Shown here: piece by piece, positions 11,064 to 56,213 of the stretch
Layout of the letters: every line of letters begins with the position of its first letter
Position numbering within the stretch: the first letter of the stretch is position 1
Source of the DNA: Tubulanus polymorphus
Taxonomy: Eukaryota; Nemertea; Palaeonemertea; Tubulaniformes; Tubulanidae
Length of the DNA stretch: 64,000 nucleotides
NCBI RefSeq assembly: GCF_964204645.1
Contig: NC_134030.1
Location: forward strand, 3,449,855 to 3,513,854
Direction of reading: 5' to 3'
Notes under the pieces: model-generated
Database searches by the model: none
Seen by the model: only the letters and a program-made list of their open reading frames with translations
What the model was told of the DNA's origin: nothing
Program-made: the position numbers and the translations under genes

Positions 11064-11186
11064 ATGGCGGCGGTCGAAAAATTTTGATTTTTTGTTCGGA
11101 GGAGTTCAATAAAAATACGGCTCGCCGTGTATATCCGTTGAAAATCGACTTTTGACGAAGTGTATGGTTTAATAAGACGCAGTAAG
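11064..11186 (+). other. Probable 5' non-coding exon of the PX-SH3-RhoGAP gene with YY1-like motif
   Basis: The stretch contains AACATGGCGGCGG, which matches the YY1-type core element often found at metazoan transcription starts, and ends at a consensus donor (AAG then GTAAGA) after 11186. The ATG at 11064 opens only a six-codon frame (stop at 11085-11087), so it would act as an upstream ORF if transcribed. The next exon, acceptor after 12274, carries the real start. The 5' end is not defined. Confidence 0.5.
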
Positions 11187-11667
11187 GTAAGACCTTCAAA
11201 TATGATCTTCGGTGATCACAGTCTCAGACAGGCGCCGACCTGTAATGCGTAGAAATATGTTCGAAAATGATTTGTTGGTTATCATCATCATCGTCATCCG
11301 ATCCAGCCTCCTCTCAATCAAAAAACACAAATCGACTGATGATTAATAGACCATAGGTAATCAAAGCCCAAGATTATGATGATGACTCTGCTGGTGACTA
11401 AGACTAACTGACTGCTGAAACAAGTAAAAATGAATCGAGCCAGGCCAGAGACTGACAGTTTAATTATCAATGATAATGAATGACTTGAGGACTATTTATT
11501 TGCAGACAGGACAGTAGTTAGTGAGCAATTGATTATCAAAATTAATTATTTAAATTTAGTCTGAAGAGTATCCGACATTGAAAGGCTGGGAATGCCCGTC
11601 AATCCTAATGGAGGTCAACAAACTTGAAGTTATTTCTATATTATAAAAAATGAATTAGGCCTACCGG

Positions 11668-12107
11668 CGGTCATCCTTATTACCGAGATGATGTATTTTA
11701 CCGAGATCAACCGAGATGAAATTAAATATAACATATTTATTTATTCCATATCGATTTTAACCATTGAAATCATATTATATCAGTAATAAATGCCTGCTGG
11801 GTTCATATTTTACATATTTTGTCGGATATTTTTGGAAAAATAACTTTTAACTTTACCGAGATGAGATGGTCGATCAATCAAATTCAATGAAATTTTATTG
11901 CTAACCGAGTTTACGTTTTTGAAGTCAAAATTTTTTTAAATAAAAAAATACGTAAAATATGACTCTAGGAGGTATTTATTACTGATATAACATGATTTCA
12001 AGTGTTAAAATCGATAAGGAATGAATAAATATGTTATATTTAATTTCATCTCGGTTGATCTCGGTTCATCTCGGTAAAATACATCATCTCGGTAATAAGG
12101 ATGACCC
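11668..12107. mobile_element. hAT-like non-autonomous fold-back element with 8-bp target duplication
   Basis: The 440-bp element has long inverted arms, about 180 bp each, beginning GGTCATCCTTATTACCGAG and rich in ACCGAGATGA-type repeats. It is flanked by the 8-bp direct repeat CCTACCGG at 11660-11667 and 12108-12115. An 8-bp duplication is characteristic of hAT transposons. There is no open frame for a transposase, so it depends on another element for movement. It lies in intron 1 of the RhoGAP gene. Confidence 0.85.
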
Positions 12108-12376
12108 CCTACCGGTATAGATTTTCAGTTTAACCTTGATTGTAATGCAGCTACACACGGCAGACAATGCGGTCACGTTGTCTAGATCAGTGATGGACTT
12201 TTTTTGCTCATATGCTTAGATTAAGTGGATCCTAACCTGACCCTTTATGTTACTATATTTGTCTTTAATTTCAGGATGTAATGTTATTAACAGATGAAAG
12301 CCAGCTATTAATTCAATGTTTAATCACGCACGATGAACATGTAGATTTTAGATATTGTTTTAAATCGGCGTGAGCT

Positions 12377-32046
<19,670 letters not shown>

Positions 32047-34121
32047 ATTCTCGTTGGGCTCATAAATATAAATACATATATCTCATAAGGTTCTTCCTTC
32101 GGCCTCGCGTAATGTAGCAATATTTTAAGTTTTTTTTATGGGGAGCGCGTCGTGTTCTCGTATTGAAAATCATTAAACATTTTGCCTTCACGATTGATAA
32201 CTCGAAATATTCAAGAGGTTTCCAGTCATTTTCACCGGTAATATATAATAAACTGGCTTTCGCTGCTCGGATGTTTGACATCTCGGCCGATACTGCTGCT
32301 ACTCGTGTACGAGCAGGCTAAATAAAATACGTTTCAATATTTATTGCCATGTGCTGCGTGTATTTGTTAGAGTGAAAATTTACCAGATTTATGAATCGCA
32401 AACTAAGAGCTTTCATCGTTCAAATTATCGATACGCTTCCTGGGTTTTAGCAATTTCGGGCCATTCATAAAGTATGTATGCAAACGTAGAACTTCTTTTA
32501 TGGTACCGTATATGGTACTACATTGCCGATGACCTCGCAGTCATGCACTACGCCTATGCCTGTAGCCAGATTAAACAATAGTTAAAAACTTCGCTCGTAT
32601 ATCTTTGGTTGAAGTCAATTTTATTTTTCGCATATCTTGCTGTACGTGATTTAAAAATATAAAGGTTAGTGTAAACCAAATCATCAGGCATTTCAAAGTC
32701 AACCTGGTCGAACAAACAAGGCTAGATACTAGTAAAACTTGGTGCATTTTGATTAAGTAGGCCTGCTGTATGCTTTGCCTGAATAGCTACCTGGCTACTT
32801 ACGTAGATCATACCCTTTTGGCGATCCTATCTATGTCTATGACTTGCATACGTGCTTTATGAATGGTCCTTTAAGAATTTCATTCGGTGCTTGTAAATTA
32901 TGCCTGTATCTAGTTTTAAATTCGATGTGACTTGCATTTTTTAGAATAAATCAGCGAATATGACATGAATTCTTGCTAGAGATCGAATTCGGAACGCGAG
33001 AAACTGTTAATATATAATGTGTATGTAATCAATGTAGAATGTTCGCGTGAAAAAGACTTTTTTAAATTTTGAACAATAGATGAAATTAATGATTGTATTC
33101 ACGGGAATATGGCGCATGAAATGAAAGAATTAATTGAAAACGACAGATGTAAAAATGTAAATTTTTGGAGTCAATTACTATGAAAATGTGTGCAGATAGC
33201 AGTACAAGGCCACCTGCCTCCTGTACATGTGTCTGTATTTAGAATGAATTATCATGCTTACATTAACATTCTAGGCTTGACGTGCGCGACCTTTTATGCC
33301 ATACTTATATCTGTAGATTGGAACTTCGTTAAAAGGATGCAGTGATGAATCCAAAAAATTGTTTCTCTGAAGTTTATTTTAATCGATGCTCCACACTTAC
33401 CAATAATATGTACATCATGTCTCTCACAGCTGTACATGTACATACCGTATATTCGTACAGTACGCTTGCTATAGTTTGCATGTATATATCGCGTACTTAA
33501 TGCATTTAAACCATATATCGATGTGTGTTGCATTTCTTTCATTGGCCCTTTGATAATTTCATTTTCACGCTGTTCTTGTTCGAGCACATTGCCGCCTTCT
33601 GTTGTACGCAATGATGGAGCGTTCGAATGGAACCTACGATTTTGTAAAGCAGGTTTGAAAAACGGCGAAATTTGTCGAACGTTCCTTTAATTCATGAATT
33701 AAAACTTTTTCCCGCATAATAGAATATGAAATACAATCATTGTTCAAATGTAAGTAAGAAATATAGCGTATGAAATGTTCTTTGTTATGTAGCGGAAATG
33801 TGGTTGGTAATTATTTTTATGCATACGTGTTCAGGTGTTTGAAATCATATATGAAGAATGAATCGATTTTTATTACTTAAAGGAGGACGCTTCGGTTTAC
33901 AATATAAAAGAGTTTTCTTTTTTCTCTTCTCAGAATTAACGCGCGATATACCGTAATATATAAATCAGAATTCTCTAAAAGATACGTGTGGATCTATATA
34001 TATATATATATAATATAAGAACCAGATATGATATGACGATGTTAGTGTTGACTGCAAGATGAATGAACTCTATGTTGTATGTAATCTCATCATTTTTAAC
34101 TTATAAATGAATATATAGTTA

Positions 34122-34155
<34 letters not shown>

Positions 34156-36137
34156 AACATGAAAAACGTCCTCGCTTAGTTGCGCGCGCGTTATAAAATT
34201 TTAGTGACTCGAGAATCGTCTTCGAGATTCTTAGGAGAATTATTTGGTAGAAAATTGTAGATGCTTTCTTTCGAGCGTGAAATGCGTCGTATCATTAACG
34301 CGCACCTTTAGGTGGCATGTTTTCACTCTTATTAGGTCGTCGTATTGCCAGACGTGCTCAGAATTAGAAATATTAAGGTAAACACCAATATGATATGCAT
34401 GTACTTAGTGAAACTATTTTAGTCGTATCGATAAGGTATTGTTTGCCTCGTCCCGGTTTGCTACTTAAAAATGATTATTCATATCGTAGCAATTTATGCA
34501 TTTTTGACTTATCGGAGTTTTACATTGAACACATTGTGCTCCTGTTGTAATGGAGTTTAATATACGGCTAGAGAAAATTAGTTCCAGAAAACTTTTTGTG
34601 GAAGTTCCACTTATTTAGCGCGTTATAAGGGTGACTGAGTGTGCTTAATTCTAGAAAGAATATATACTGCCCCCATGAATCCCTATGCCATCATCATCTT
34701 TTCACCTACTGATTTGTTATGGGAGTGCTTATCACATATGCATACAGCACCGTAAGTCTTTGGTTTCATGTAGACAGATAGTCATTGAAATATTTGTGTA
34801 CAAGATAGGAGTGAGTATGATAGCTTTCGCGAGCTAGGGCCATATACAATTTTGCTTACACGCTTAATGAAGCTCCCTGATAATATGGTTCAAGAACCAA
34901 AACTAGATGTACTGAAGTTAATTAATGATAATGATGTCATATGGGAAATGTGGTGTGTACGCTTGCTGACTCGTCTAGGTTATACTTGCTTGCCTTGTAC
35001 ATGGTACATGTATAAAAGGTCAAACTATCATGGGCTTCAGCAAAAGACAATCATTAACATGAATAGATACGCGGTAGGTGGAAAGTCTGTATCGAAAAAG
35101 GTAGAAATTTAAAAAGCCTCGAGGCAATCATCAACTTTGTAAGACGATATTTCCCTGTTGAACTTGTTTCAGCTATGTTTTTGTACACTTAATGTAAATT
35201 ACTTAAAATGTATTTGTCAGTCATCTTAGGTGAAGTTTCTTAAGCCGAGTCTACTCCAAACAATGTCGACTACAATCATTGTTCTGTCTAAAAAAAAAGA
35301 AAAACTACTGTGGGATTATGTAAGGATTACAGCTACAGTAGACTCTTCCTAACTCGGTCCCAGTGTCGAATGGGTAAACCATTAAAACCACTGAATTTTA
35401 TCAGAAAATCAATTTCCCCATATCTCGGTTCGGTTACAGTCCCTACACTACCGAGTAATGCACAGTCTACTCTACGTCACAGATGGTGACGAGCAAATGC
35501 CATTCAGATTTCTGCAAATGTTTTCCGCACATGCCCGATTGCATGGTAAATGTTATACATTTAGTACACTGGAGATGAATGCGATGTTTACAGCAGTTAT
35601 AGGAATTCCAATTCAGGGTTAACATTTCGTGTTGTTCTTTCCTAATTTGTCGGAACGTATGTTAAAAGATTGTTCGATGTTGAAATGATGGATGATGTTA
35701 AAACACCTGCTCATTAGATTTATAAGTGAAAATCAATCTCAATCACCGGATCACAGAAGGGTGCTTTCTATGTACGTGTTTGATTTCAATGTAGCCTACT
35801 ATGATTAGTTCATTTGAATTGACATTCATAGATTCGTTTTTGTAGTTCAGCAGTAGTACGTGAAGCTCTCTATAATAGTGTCATTTTGCGATCTCTCTCT
35901 CTCTCTCTTTTGTCAGTTTTCGGCTTCGTTCAAAACATTTAATTAATCGGTTTCATTATGTATCTATTGCTCTGATGTTCTCAGTTTATTTTTGTATAAA
36001 GTTGTCTTATGTGTTGATGAATTAATGTAAATTTACCGTAGGGTAAAATATACGAAAGAAAGGTCACCTATAATTATTTAATATGAAATATACAGTAATA
36101 TGGAAGCATGTCATTTTCAGCAATCATTGTGAATAAA
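32047..36137 (+). other. Downstream region of the RhoGAP gene, probable long 3' UTR
   Basis: AATAAA signals lie at 32321-32326 and 36132-36137. The first gives a 3' UTR of about 280 bp and the second one of about 4.1 kb, so alternative polyadenylation is possible. The stretch contains short microsatellites, (ATT)n at 34120-34154 and (CT)n near 35894-35908, and an old repeat with CTAACTCGG-type motifs at 35225-35475. No protein-coding exon is evident. Confidence 0.45.
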
Positions 36138-37721
36138 CCAATTTTACTTCAGAAAACATAATAGCGTTTTATTCATTATCAAGACTGGATTTGTATCGGG
36201 CTGTTTATCATACTCCTGAGTCAGAGATAATAGACTCATTTTGCGATCAATGGAACCATATTGGGGACCGGTATAGTGAACCAAACAACACGAGATCGCG
36301 TTCTTTTTACCTGGTAGATGGCGCACGCGTGTAAGACTTAACACGCATGATTCGCTCAACTAGAGCGTGAAAACAGTTCGTGTGGTTTGAAGATAGTTTG
36401 AATGAACCGGAACCGAATTTCCCAATTATGTACTTGAAGCTCTATCTATAAGTTTGGTTTTGAACCTGGGACGCAGGGTGTTTATCATCCTAAAACTCAG
36501 CATCAGAATCAGAAACAATTAGTTACGAATGATAGACTTGTTTTTAAGTAGTAAAATCCCAACATACAGAAAAGAAAAAGATTCAGTCGTCCAAGAATCA
36601 AACCACCAGACCGGGTTTGAACCTGAGGTGCACCTTTCCATCTTATCGGTATCGGGCCACTCGGAATCGTGGACTGGAACACAAAAGTATCTGCCAGTTT
36701 TAACGTGTTATAAGATTCGCGATCAATGAACCGGGATCTAAACATGTAATAGAGTCCACTGGGACGGTTTACTGCACTTTTGATATCTTTCAGTATTTAA
36801 TAATGTTGAATTCTGTACCTACGAATTATATTGCAGCCTATGGTGGAAATAAATTCATTCATGTTCATTGATGAATTACGATTGTACCACCGACTGGCAT
36901 GTGGCTAGAATGGCATATCGCTGGTTCATAGCCGTTTGAACGGTTTGCGACAATAGCGCATCACTGAGTTGTTTCAGTTTTTATTCTGATGTTATGAATG
37001 TAGCTTTGTTCATAAAGAATCCGCACAGCTGTGGTGTTATATGGTTTGTTATATGAACAGCTGATCAATAGCAACCTCCTGTGCAGTTTGTCAATACGTA
37101 GTTGTCAATACATTGAAATCAGCCTCTCCGAACGATCAGCCAAAATCCAACATGTTACAGACAAGCATACGTCTGAGGTGAGGTCCTGAACACAGATGAT
37201 TGAAGCCCGAACGATCAAATATTGGAAGAATGGTATCACATCATTCCAATTTCTTAATCAATGAATGTGTTTTCCTATTTTTGGAAATTCTTCTGATCTT
37301 TCGATCTATTAGGGTGATTTAATAAATGTTACAGGGCTTTTTAACCTCCCCTGATTTCAACCCCTCAGACATACTTCATCGCCATTCTTTCGGCCAGACT
37401 TCGAACAATAACGCGTGGTGGATGTGTTGACTGTTCCCAGGCTACTGATTGATACAGGCATATGTACCAAAGTATCGTTGATCCTCTTTGGGGTTTCCTC
37501 ATCTCCGCACTGCCTCATACGAGGCACTTCCACGTTTAGGGTTTGAACCCAATCGCTGAGACCGGTTCACGACGGGATAAAAGGCGATGGAATGGGACCG
37601 AAGGAACTGAACACACAATAGAACAGTGTGTTTGTCAATGAACTCGTGTCACAAACAATAAATACTGCAGCCGGAGAAAACACGAACACATGATGCATAA
37701 ATCGGCTATAAAAATTATTTC
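36138..37721. other. Intergenic region between convergent genes
   Basis: The RhoGAP gene (plus) and POLR2H (minus) converge here. Two tRNA-like B-box remnants occur (GGTTTGAACCTG near 36613 and GGGTTTGAACCCAATC near 37538), probably SINE debris. Nothing else is recognisable. Confidence 0.5.
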
Positions 37722-39341
37722 TTTATTTTATAAAAATCAATCCATAGATTTTTTCTCACTTGGCAGTGAATGAGCAGAAATCGTATGATAAAATGCATTC
37801 TCAAAATGACACGCACACACACCATACATAGATATATATATATATACTGAAATATTAACCATTCTAACCGGTTTACATGAATTTATAATCCGTTTTTAAC
37901 TAGTGGTCATTCGTTGGTCAAATTACTGAACGAATGAACTGACCTTCATACTACTGACCAGGTTGAGCAGGTTCATTAAGTTAATTCAAAGGTCATTTGA
38001 AATAAAAGACTGAAACTCATGTGACAAGTCTGGTCATAGTCTGTTCTGAAAGGGTTGTCCTCTCGACCGAGAACCCAGTTCCACAATTGTTAGATTTTGT
38101 CTGATTTTATGAATCTAATTTGTTCCAGCCGAGTTCAGTGTTAATCTAGGACGAGGATGAAACTGAGTTGTCGATACCGAGGAGGAGAATTCATGATTTA
38201 ACTTTATCTGCTCGACCAAACGTTAATCAAGAAACCGCTTCAGACACATACGTCATCGGATGAACAGTGATTGCTATATATTGAATATTGATCAAATCTA
38301 AATCAAACATCGGAGTCTGTAATACACTAACACCATCACTATATAGACTGACATACACACAAGATCTCTGCTTTCTTTTTATTTAACACCACACATAACA
38401 CAGCCGTACATAGCAGGGGCAGGGGGGAAGCTGCGCCTAGAAATTTTGGAAAAGTGCCCTTTTTACTTATATTATCGTTATATCCAATAGAAATTCAATG
38501 CAGACTGATAAGCATTTTGTTATAGGCCTAAAAGAGTTTCTTAGGGCATTTAAGAAGAATCGTTTCATTATATCGGTTTCTGACTTTGAGGTAAATGCCC
38601 TTTTTCAGGTTTCTCCAATCCCCTAACATTCAAATGGTAGGCACGGCCCGGGCATAAGCCACTGAATTGATAAGAATTGATGTTCCAAAAAAAGCAATTG
38701 GGAATTCACCCTCACAGTCATTCAAACCACACCTTTAACTAGATACCGTAGGTTTATACCCAGCGGGTTCTTAAACTAAATCACTGATTTCAGTACAATA
38801 TTTCTGACAGACATAATTTTAGTTGACAACATTTTTGTGACACGGACATCCATCTCGCCGTAGTCAAAATTGTACATGTAAATATTTGCAGAGCATTTAA
38901 TGCACAGAAAAGGTTGGCAGCGTAAAGTACTCTTTATTAGTCGCTAAACCTCGCTTTTTAGTAGCATTTCAACACACTTCAGTTTTAATTAATGACAAAC
39001 CTGACCAGACAGACACAATACATGACTCTCTCTCTCTCTCATACGGGATGAGAGTACGGCTAGATTAATTAGAACATCCATATATACATACAAACACACA
39101 CGATAAATGACAATGATTTCAAGTATAAATCGATAGCATCAAAATATCTGATCAGTTGACAACAGATGAGATACATTTTCTTCCACACGTAACATTCAGA
39201 TAATCGTCCATTCTTCACTGGGGTCTACCGTTGCAGGACAGGTATACACGACGACATACACTCATCTACGTACGCGGTACATACACTCCGACGACATACA
39301 CTCATCCACGTACACAGTACATACACTCCGACGACATACAC
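37722..39341 (-). other. Probable 3' UTR of POLR2H
   Basis: On the minus strand AATAAA signals occur at 38933-38938 (about 400 bp after the stop) and 37722-37727 (about 1.6 kb after). It is unknown which is used. A degraded GTTCCACA-family copy lies near 38071-38150. Confidence 0.4.

Positions 39342-39344
<3 letters not shown>
39251..39344. repeat. 40-bp tandem repeat abutting the POLR2H stop codon
   Basis: Units beginning ACGACATACACTCA start at 39251, 39291 and 39331, a 40-bp period. The last, partial unit runs straight into the stop codon at 39342-39344. The array lies in the start of the 3' UTR. Confidence 0.8.
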
Positions 39345-51349
<12,005 letters not shown>

Positions 51350-51350
51350 T

Positions 51351-51409
<59 letters not shown>
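51351..51409. repeat. (CAG)n trinucleotide repeat, about 20 units
   Basis: An uninterrupted AGC/CAG run of 59 bp. It is not inside any recognised exon. On the minus strand it reads CTG and would lie in an intron or upstream of POLR2H. Confidence 0.97.
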
Positions 51410-51410
<1 letters not shown>

Positions 51411-52131
51411 TACACCACTCTCTTAACAAATAAGAAAACATTTATATAACCACATAACCCAAAGCTATAGTCAAATTAACCACACAACTCACAGGTGTCG
51501 GCGAAATATATTATAATCATTCACTTAATAGCGATACAGTATTCTTTATAAAGCTGGCAATTCTATCAAAATTCAAATATTACAAACTATGATATGAATA
51601 TCAAGGGTGAAAAATGACAGAAAAGTCTCTTTTAGGCGTAGATTTTCAAAAGTTTTCCGGTTAGGGCCACAGACCGCCGCCATCTATAGCGCTTAAATGG
51701 CCAAAGACACCCTTTTCAAATCAAGCATCCATTTCAAATTTCATGTCAACCCAATTCAACAAAAAATCCTAGATCTACTGTTGAATTATAATAGAAACAG
51801 GCGTCAATACTGCGGAAATCGAATAACTTATTTCTACAAGATGCCGTGTGAATTGTTTTTGAAGGCACTGAACTCTCCGTTCGACCCACGGATCAGAGGT
51901 TTCAAATGATAAAATCAACTCGATGAACAGCAGCAGCGTAGTGATAAAATCAATATCGCCATGCATTATTATTTGAGCTATTGGTTTTGATTGATCATTA
52001 GATATGTGTGGTATCCATAGTGCTCAGTATTATTATTACATTAATAAAACAACTTATTGACGGTGTTTGAACTGAACCTAAATTACAGACAAAACATCCT
52101 GGTCCTCCCTCCGGGCTAAATAACAGGCATA

Positions 52132-52678
52132 TCGATCACACAGAGCCAATTTGGCCCAGGTTTAACAGGACCAGATCAGGCCCGAGTCAAATTTGGCCCG
52201 TGTTTAATCAGACAGTGCTTTCACACATAAATCACTGACTCGTTACTGAGTCACCCATCAAGGGATTCGAACCCACTACGCTAAAGCTGTTCTCCCCTTG
52301 ACCTCACGAGTCGTTGGAGTCGTTACTAGCCGACCAGAATCCGGTCGTACCAATCACAGCGCTTGTAACAAACCGTCAGTAGACTTCTGTTGGTTTTCCC
52401 GTTAAATTGACCAATCAGCGAACGTTTTACCGAACAAGGAAGTATTTCGCAAATCGATATATGACGTCATGCGCAACAGCGCCAGTAATGAAATCACGCT
52501 TCGTGAGGCCAGGGGGCTGGTGGAAGCGAGTTCGGGAGTGATACCGGACCCCTGGCAAGCGAGGATGAGGTTGGGCCTATTTTGGTGCGCTTCATTTGGC
52601 ACCAATGTGAACAGTTGACCCGGGTTTAATCCAACATGGGCCAATTTTTGCCCGGATCAAAATTGATTGCGTGATCGA
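52132..52678. mobile_element. Non-autonomous DNA element with TCGATCAC termini
   Basis: The left end TCGATCACACAGAGCCAATT and the right end, in reverse, TCGATCACGCAATCAATTT are inverted repeats, followed by further inverted GGCCCA and TTTAA motifs. The inside contains a tRNA-like stretch on the minus strand (52252-52310, with GGGTTCGAATCCC). A relative with the same GGCCC and CCCGGGTAAA phrases lies at about 60160-60425. The superfamily and target duplication are not clear. Confidence 0.5.
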
Positions 52679-54559
52679 CAAACGTTACTTTATACACCGA
52701 TATCCCTAGTGAGAATAGTGGCCATGTATGGATGGGAATTAAACACAAGACACAAAATATCGAATTATTTCCGTCCCTGGTCGAGTCTCACCAATACAGT
52801 TCATTCAGGTTATTTAACTCTCTAAGACATTCACCAATTTATCTCGATGAGTTCTACTATGTATCAGTTTCAGTCAGCAGTCACGCTGACTCTCGACACA
52901 ATTAGATCTCGGTGCTGAGTTGTTTGATTTGCGTTCTGGTCAGATATTGATCGTACGACAGTAGAACCCGGTATCTCGTTAGACCGAGCTGAGAGACAAC
53001 TTTGAGCGCCGTTCAGTAACCTACCAATAATCTACATATTGAGTGCTACACAGATTAGTACACACCCAAATATCAATACCATATTTGTGCTAAATATAGC
53101 ATCGATAAACCCCCCTCGTATTGACTATAAATCTGATTAATCAGCCTAAGGTGTCTGGGTACCAATACATTCCATTCGTAAAGTTCTCCATAGGCCGGTA
53201 TTTTCGAGGGATGCCTCCTCTCTTAAGCGTACAACATTGCGGATGCATTTGGTGGCAGTTTGGAGTCTCCCAAAAGAGCGTTGAAAATTAGGCATCATTT
53301 TAGTGTAATCTCTCACATTAACTCAGTACTGTATTACGTAATTTCTACCCTAAGCGATGAGTGAACATCGATCTCAACTCATGCATACAGGTAGTAGAGA
53401 TTCCTACAGGACAGGCAGTTTTTCAGAGGGGTGGATGTTAAAATGGAACCGCTCGCGCTGAAGCGGAACACTGTATATATGTATCGTTTAAACATTGAAT
53501 AAACTACTTTTCACCTCAACGAAACATTTCACGCTTTATCTTTTCGCTCTTCATGTTTCATAAATGGTCAACTGAAACTATAGGCATCAACGAGAAAGAA
53601 GGGAAATCGAAAAGGCCACTTCTCCCGTAATGAACGTACTGCTTATTAAGAAATCAAGCAAATTTCGTATACATAATTCACCAATGGCTCCACTTTCCAT
53701 TTGGAGTATGAATGCCACACATTAGATCAGTTAGATCAGTTAGTTCGTACCACTAACACTAATCCAGCCTCTCATATATAGATTTCATAAAATATTTCCC
53801 GATATTGAGTCCTCATAGAACAACAGAAATATATACACGTAAATATATTTAATGTTTAATTACGAATACGAGCCGAACAGCTGAATCAATTTCATTAAAT
53901 GATATCGCGTCAGATTGGCGGCCATTTTAACTGGAAGCCGGATTTCCTAGAAACGCTAAATCGATACTGCATACGTCGATAATAGGTTTACATGAAAATA
54001 AAATAATATACGTACTAATCCCAGACGGACCGAGGCACCGGTTATTTCAATCGAGTTCACTTCGGATTGAAAATTTTATTTATTCGATTTGAATTACGCC
54101 GTGATCTTTCATTCGAGCCGAAAGCCGGGACGGAGAACGGAGAATCTCTCGAATTAACAATTCATCAGTAATCCGGAGATCGAGCTCTGAAGGCTTTTCG
54201 TTACCATAAATGCATAAATTCTTCGGAACAATTTATATTTGCGTACTCACTTCGTTTACTTATATACAATATGTATATGCGATACGGAACCCCGGAGACT
54301 ACTCGCTGAGTGGAAGCTACTAAATGAAGCATCATAAAACAGAATCTACTCCACCGGCGGCGGCCATTGTTTTAACCTCGTTATCCGTCGAACGGACGAG
54401 ACCAGCAGCGCCGAGCCCGGTCTATGCCCGCACATCTGTATCCTGTATGATAGATAAGGTCCGGTAAACGTAGTCGGCGAGTGTCGCTCTAACTGCGCGG
54501 CACCAGGTGGCTGTGACTACGTTCTCGTTCGTTTCACGACGATGGTATGGTATATACGG

Positions 54560-54586
54560 GAGAGAGAGAGAGAGAGAGAGAGAGAG
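54560..54586. repeat. (GA)n microsatellite
   Basis: A pure GA run of about 27 bp; a second tract lies at 45161-45192. Confidence 0.95.
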
Positions 54587-56001
54587 TAACAGCTGGGTGA
54601 AGTCATCGGCGGCTGCATACGACACGACATATGCTGTACATACTATATACACATACTTTACATACAAGCTTAAATCTAATCGGCTCAATGGGAAAATATT
54701 TCCGGAAAAAAGAGACTAATTTCATGAAAATATTCAGGAGTTCTTCCTTCGCTCGAAAGCCCTGATGAGGGGCACGTTTCACAGCGTACTGGGGTTAACA
54801 CGTATTCATGAATGAATATACAATCCCCCTATTCAGATTTCGAATTTGACATCCAAACAAATGCTCAGTTGCATCTGGTGATAATGTATTTTCTCGACCC
54901 CCACACGCTACCACCCCCCCCCCCCCATCTGGTAGTGTGATACTGGACTGAGCAGTACTCACCAACTTAGGCTCGATTCACCCCTGTATTTGTATTTTAG
55001 TTTTATCAGTATTATATAATACACTTATTTCATAAGCGGCCATCTTGGATTTGTTAAAATTGTTACGTCTATCAAACATGGCAGCTTTAGTAGCGTGCAA
55101 TAGGTGTACGAAGATGATCTATGAAAAAGTCCCTGGTTTAGTGATTTACATCGAGTTCATATTAGTTCATTTCTTATGTTCGATGTGGATGACAGTCATC
55201 TACTACTTTACATCAGCAACAAAATTATAATGCGACATCGCATCAGTTTCTAGCCAGCCCTCCAATAACGAGGCTAATGCTGCTATAACTTTTGGTGCAG
55301 AATCATATATATTCGCATACTCAGTATGATCCACGATAGACAAGACTTTAACGCCACATTTTAAAGATTTGCATTAATTGATGAATATGCGAGGTCACAC
55401 TCTCTCGTGCGGATTAGTGTAAATCAATGCACTTTGTGACTCGGGCTATGAATTTTCCGATGGTTCTCCTCATATTTATCACATATGCTCAAATGTTACG
55501 AATTCATATGTGTTCCCACATGAACTGTTAGATTAAAACGGCATCAGCTGGAAATGTGAAATCACCTGATGACGCATGCGTGGATAGGGGATGTCGACGT
55601 GACGTCATTTCAATTATGGGGGAAATGGAAAAATCGAGGAAAATTGGGTCCAAAAGAGAAAAGGTGTCAAGCCTGAAGTAAAGCAATCATGCAGTAGTTG
55701 TCCAAAAACCAACACGTATTTTGTAAGAAATCTTAGCATAAGAAAGAATGCAAATTCTGAAAGGATTAGTGTCAGAATATGCAGGTATTGGCAATACAGT
55801 CGTAGTCTTGAAAAAAGGTGCCAACCCCGAGACCGCTCTAGATCCATCCTGGATTGCGATTATAACTGGGCTGTTACTTAATAGAAGCACGAGAATATAC
55901 GACAAAATTCATACAACGCTAATCACATTTCTGATTACGTCCAAAGCAAATGACTTTACATAAGATTTCCCTTCAAATGTCTCAATTAAGGGCAGTAACA
56001 A

Positions 56002-56213
56002 CCTACAACCTCCATCTCTACTCCGATTTCCTACAACCTCCACCTCTACTCCGACTACCTACAACCTCCATCTCTACTCCGACTACCTACAACCTCCATC
56101 TCTACTCCGACTACCTACAACCTCCACCTCTACTCCGACTACCTACAACCTCCATCTCTACTCCGACTACCTACAACCTCCACCTCTACTCCGACTACCT
56201 ACAACCTCCAACT
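56002..56213. repeat. 28-bp minisatellite, about 7.5 copies
   Basis: Units begin CCTACAACCTCCA(T/C)CTCTAC and repeat every 28 bp from 56002. Copies alternate between CCATCTCT and CCACCTCT. As 28 is not a multiple of three, the long open frame 55950-56426 cycles through three frames and is a repeat artefact. Confidence 0.95.

Larger units (their letters stand above)
51410..55999. other. Repeat-rich region, no gene recognised
   Basis: This stretch contains a non-autonomous DNA element (52132-52678), (GA)n at 54560-54586 and a C13 run flanked by inverted arms at 54905-54941. Three GCGGCCAT-type motifs near 53932, 54360 and 55038 resemble YY1 core-promoter sites read on the minus strand. The motifs could mark a minus-strand promoter, but no first exon could be tied to them. 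Confidence 0.4.

Noticed and set aside
55614-55963. Overlapping open frames of 71-77 codons on both strands
   Set aside because: No recognisable family, no splice sites that link them to neighbours, and several competing frames of equal length.
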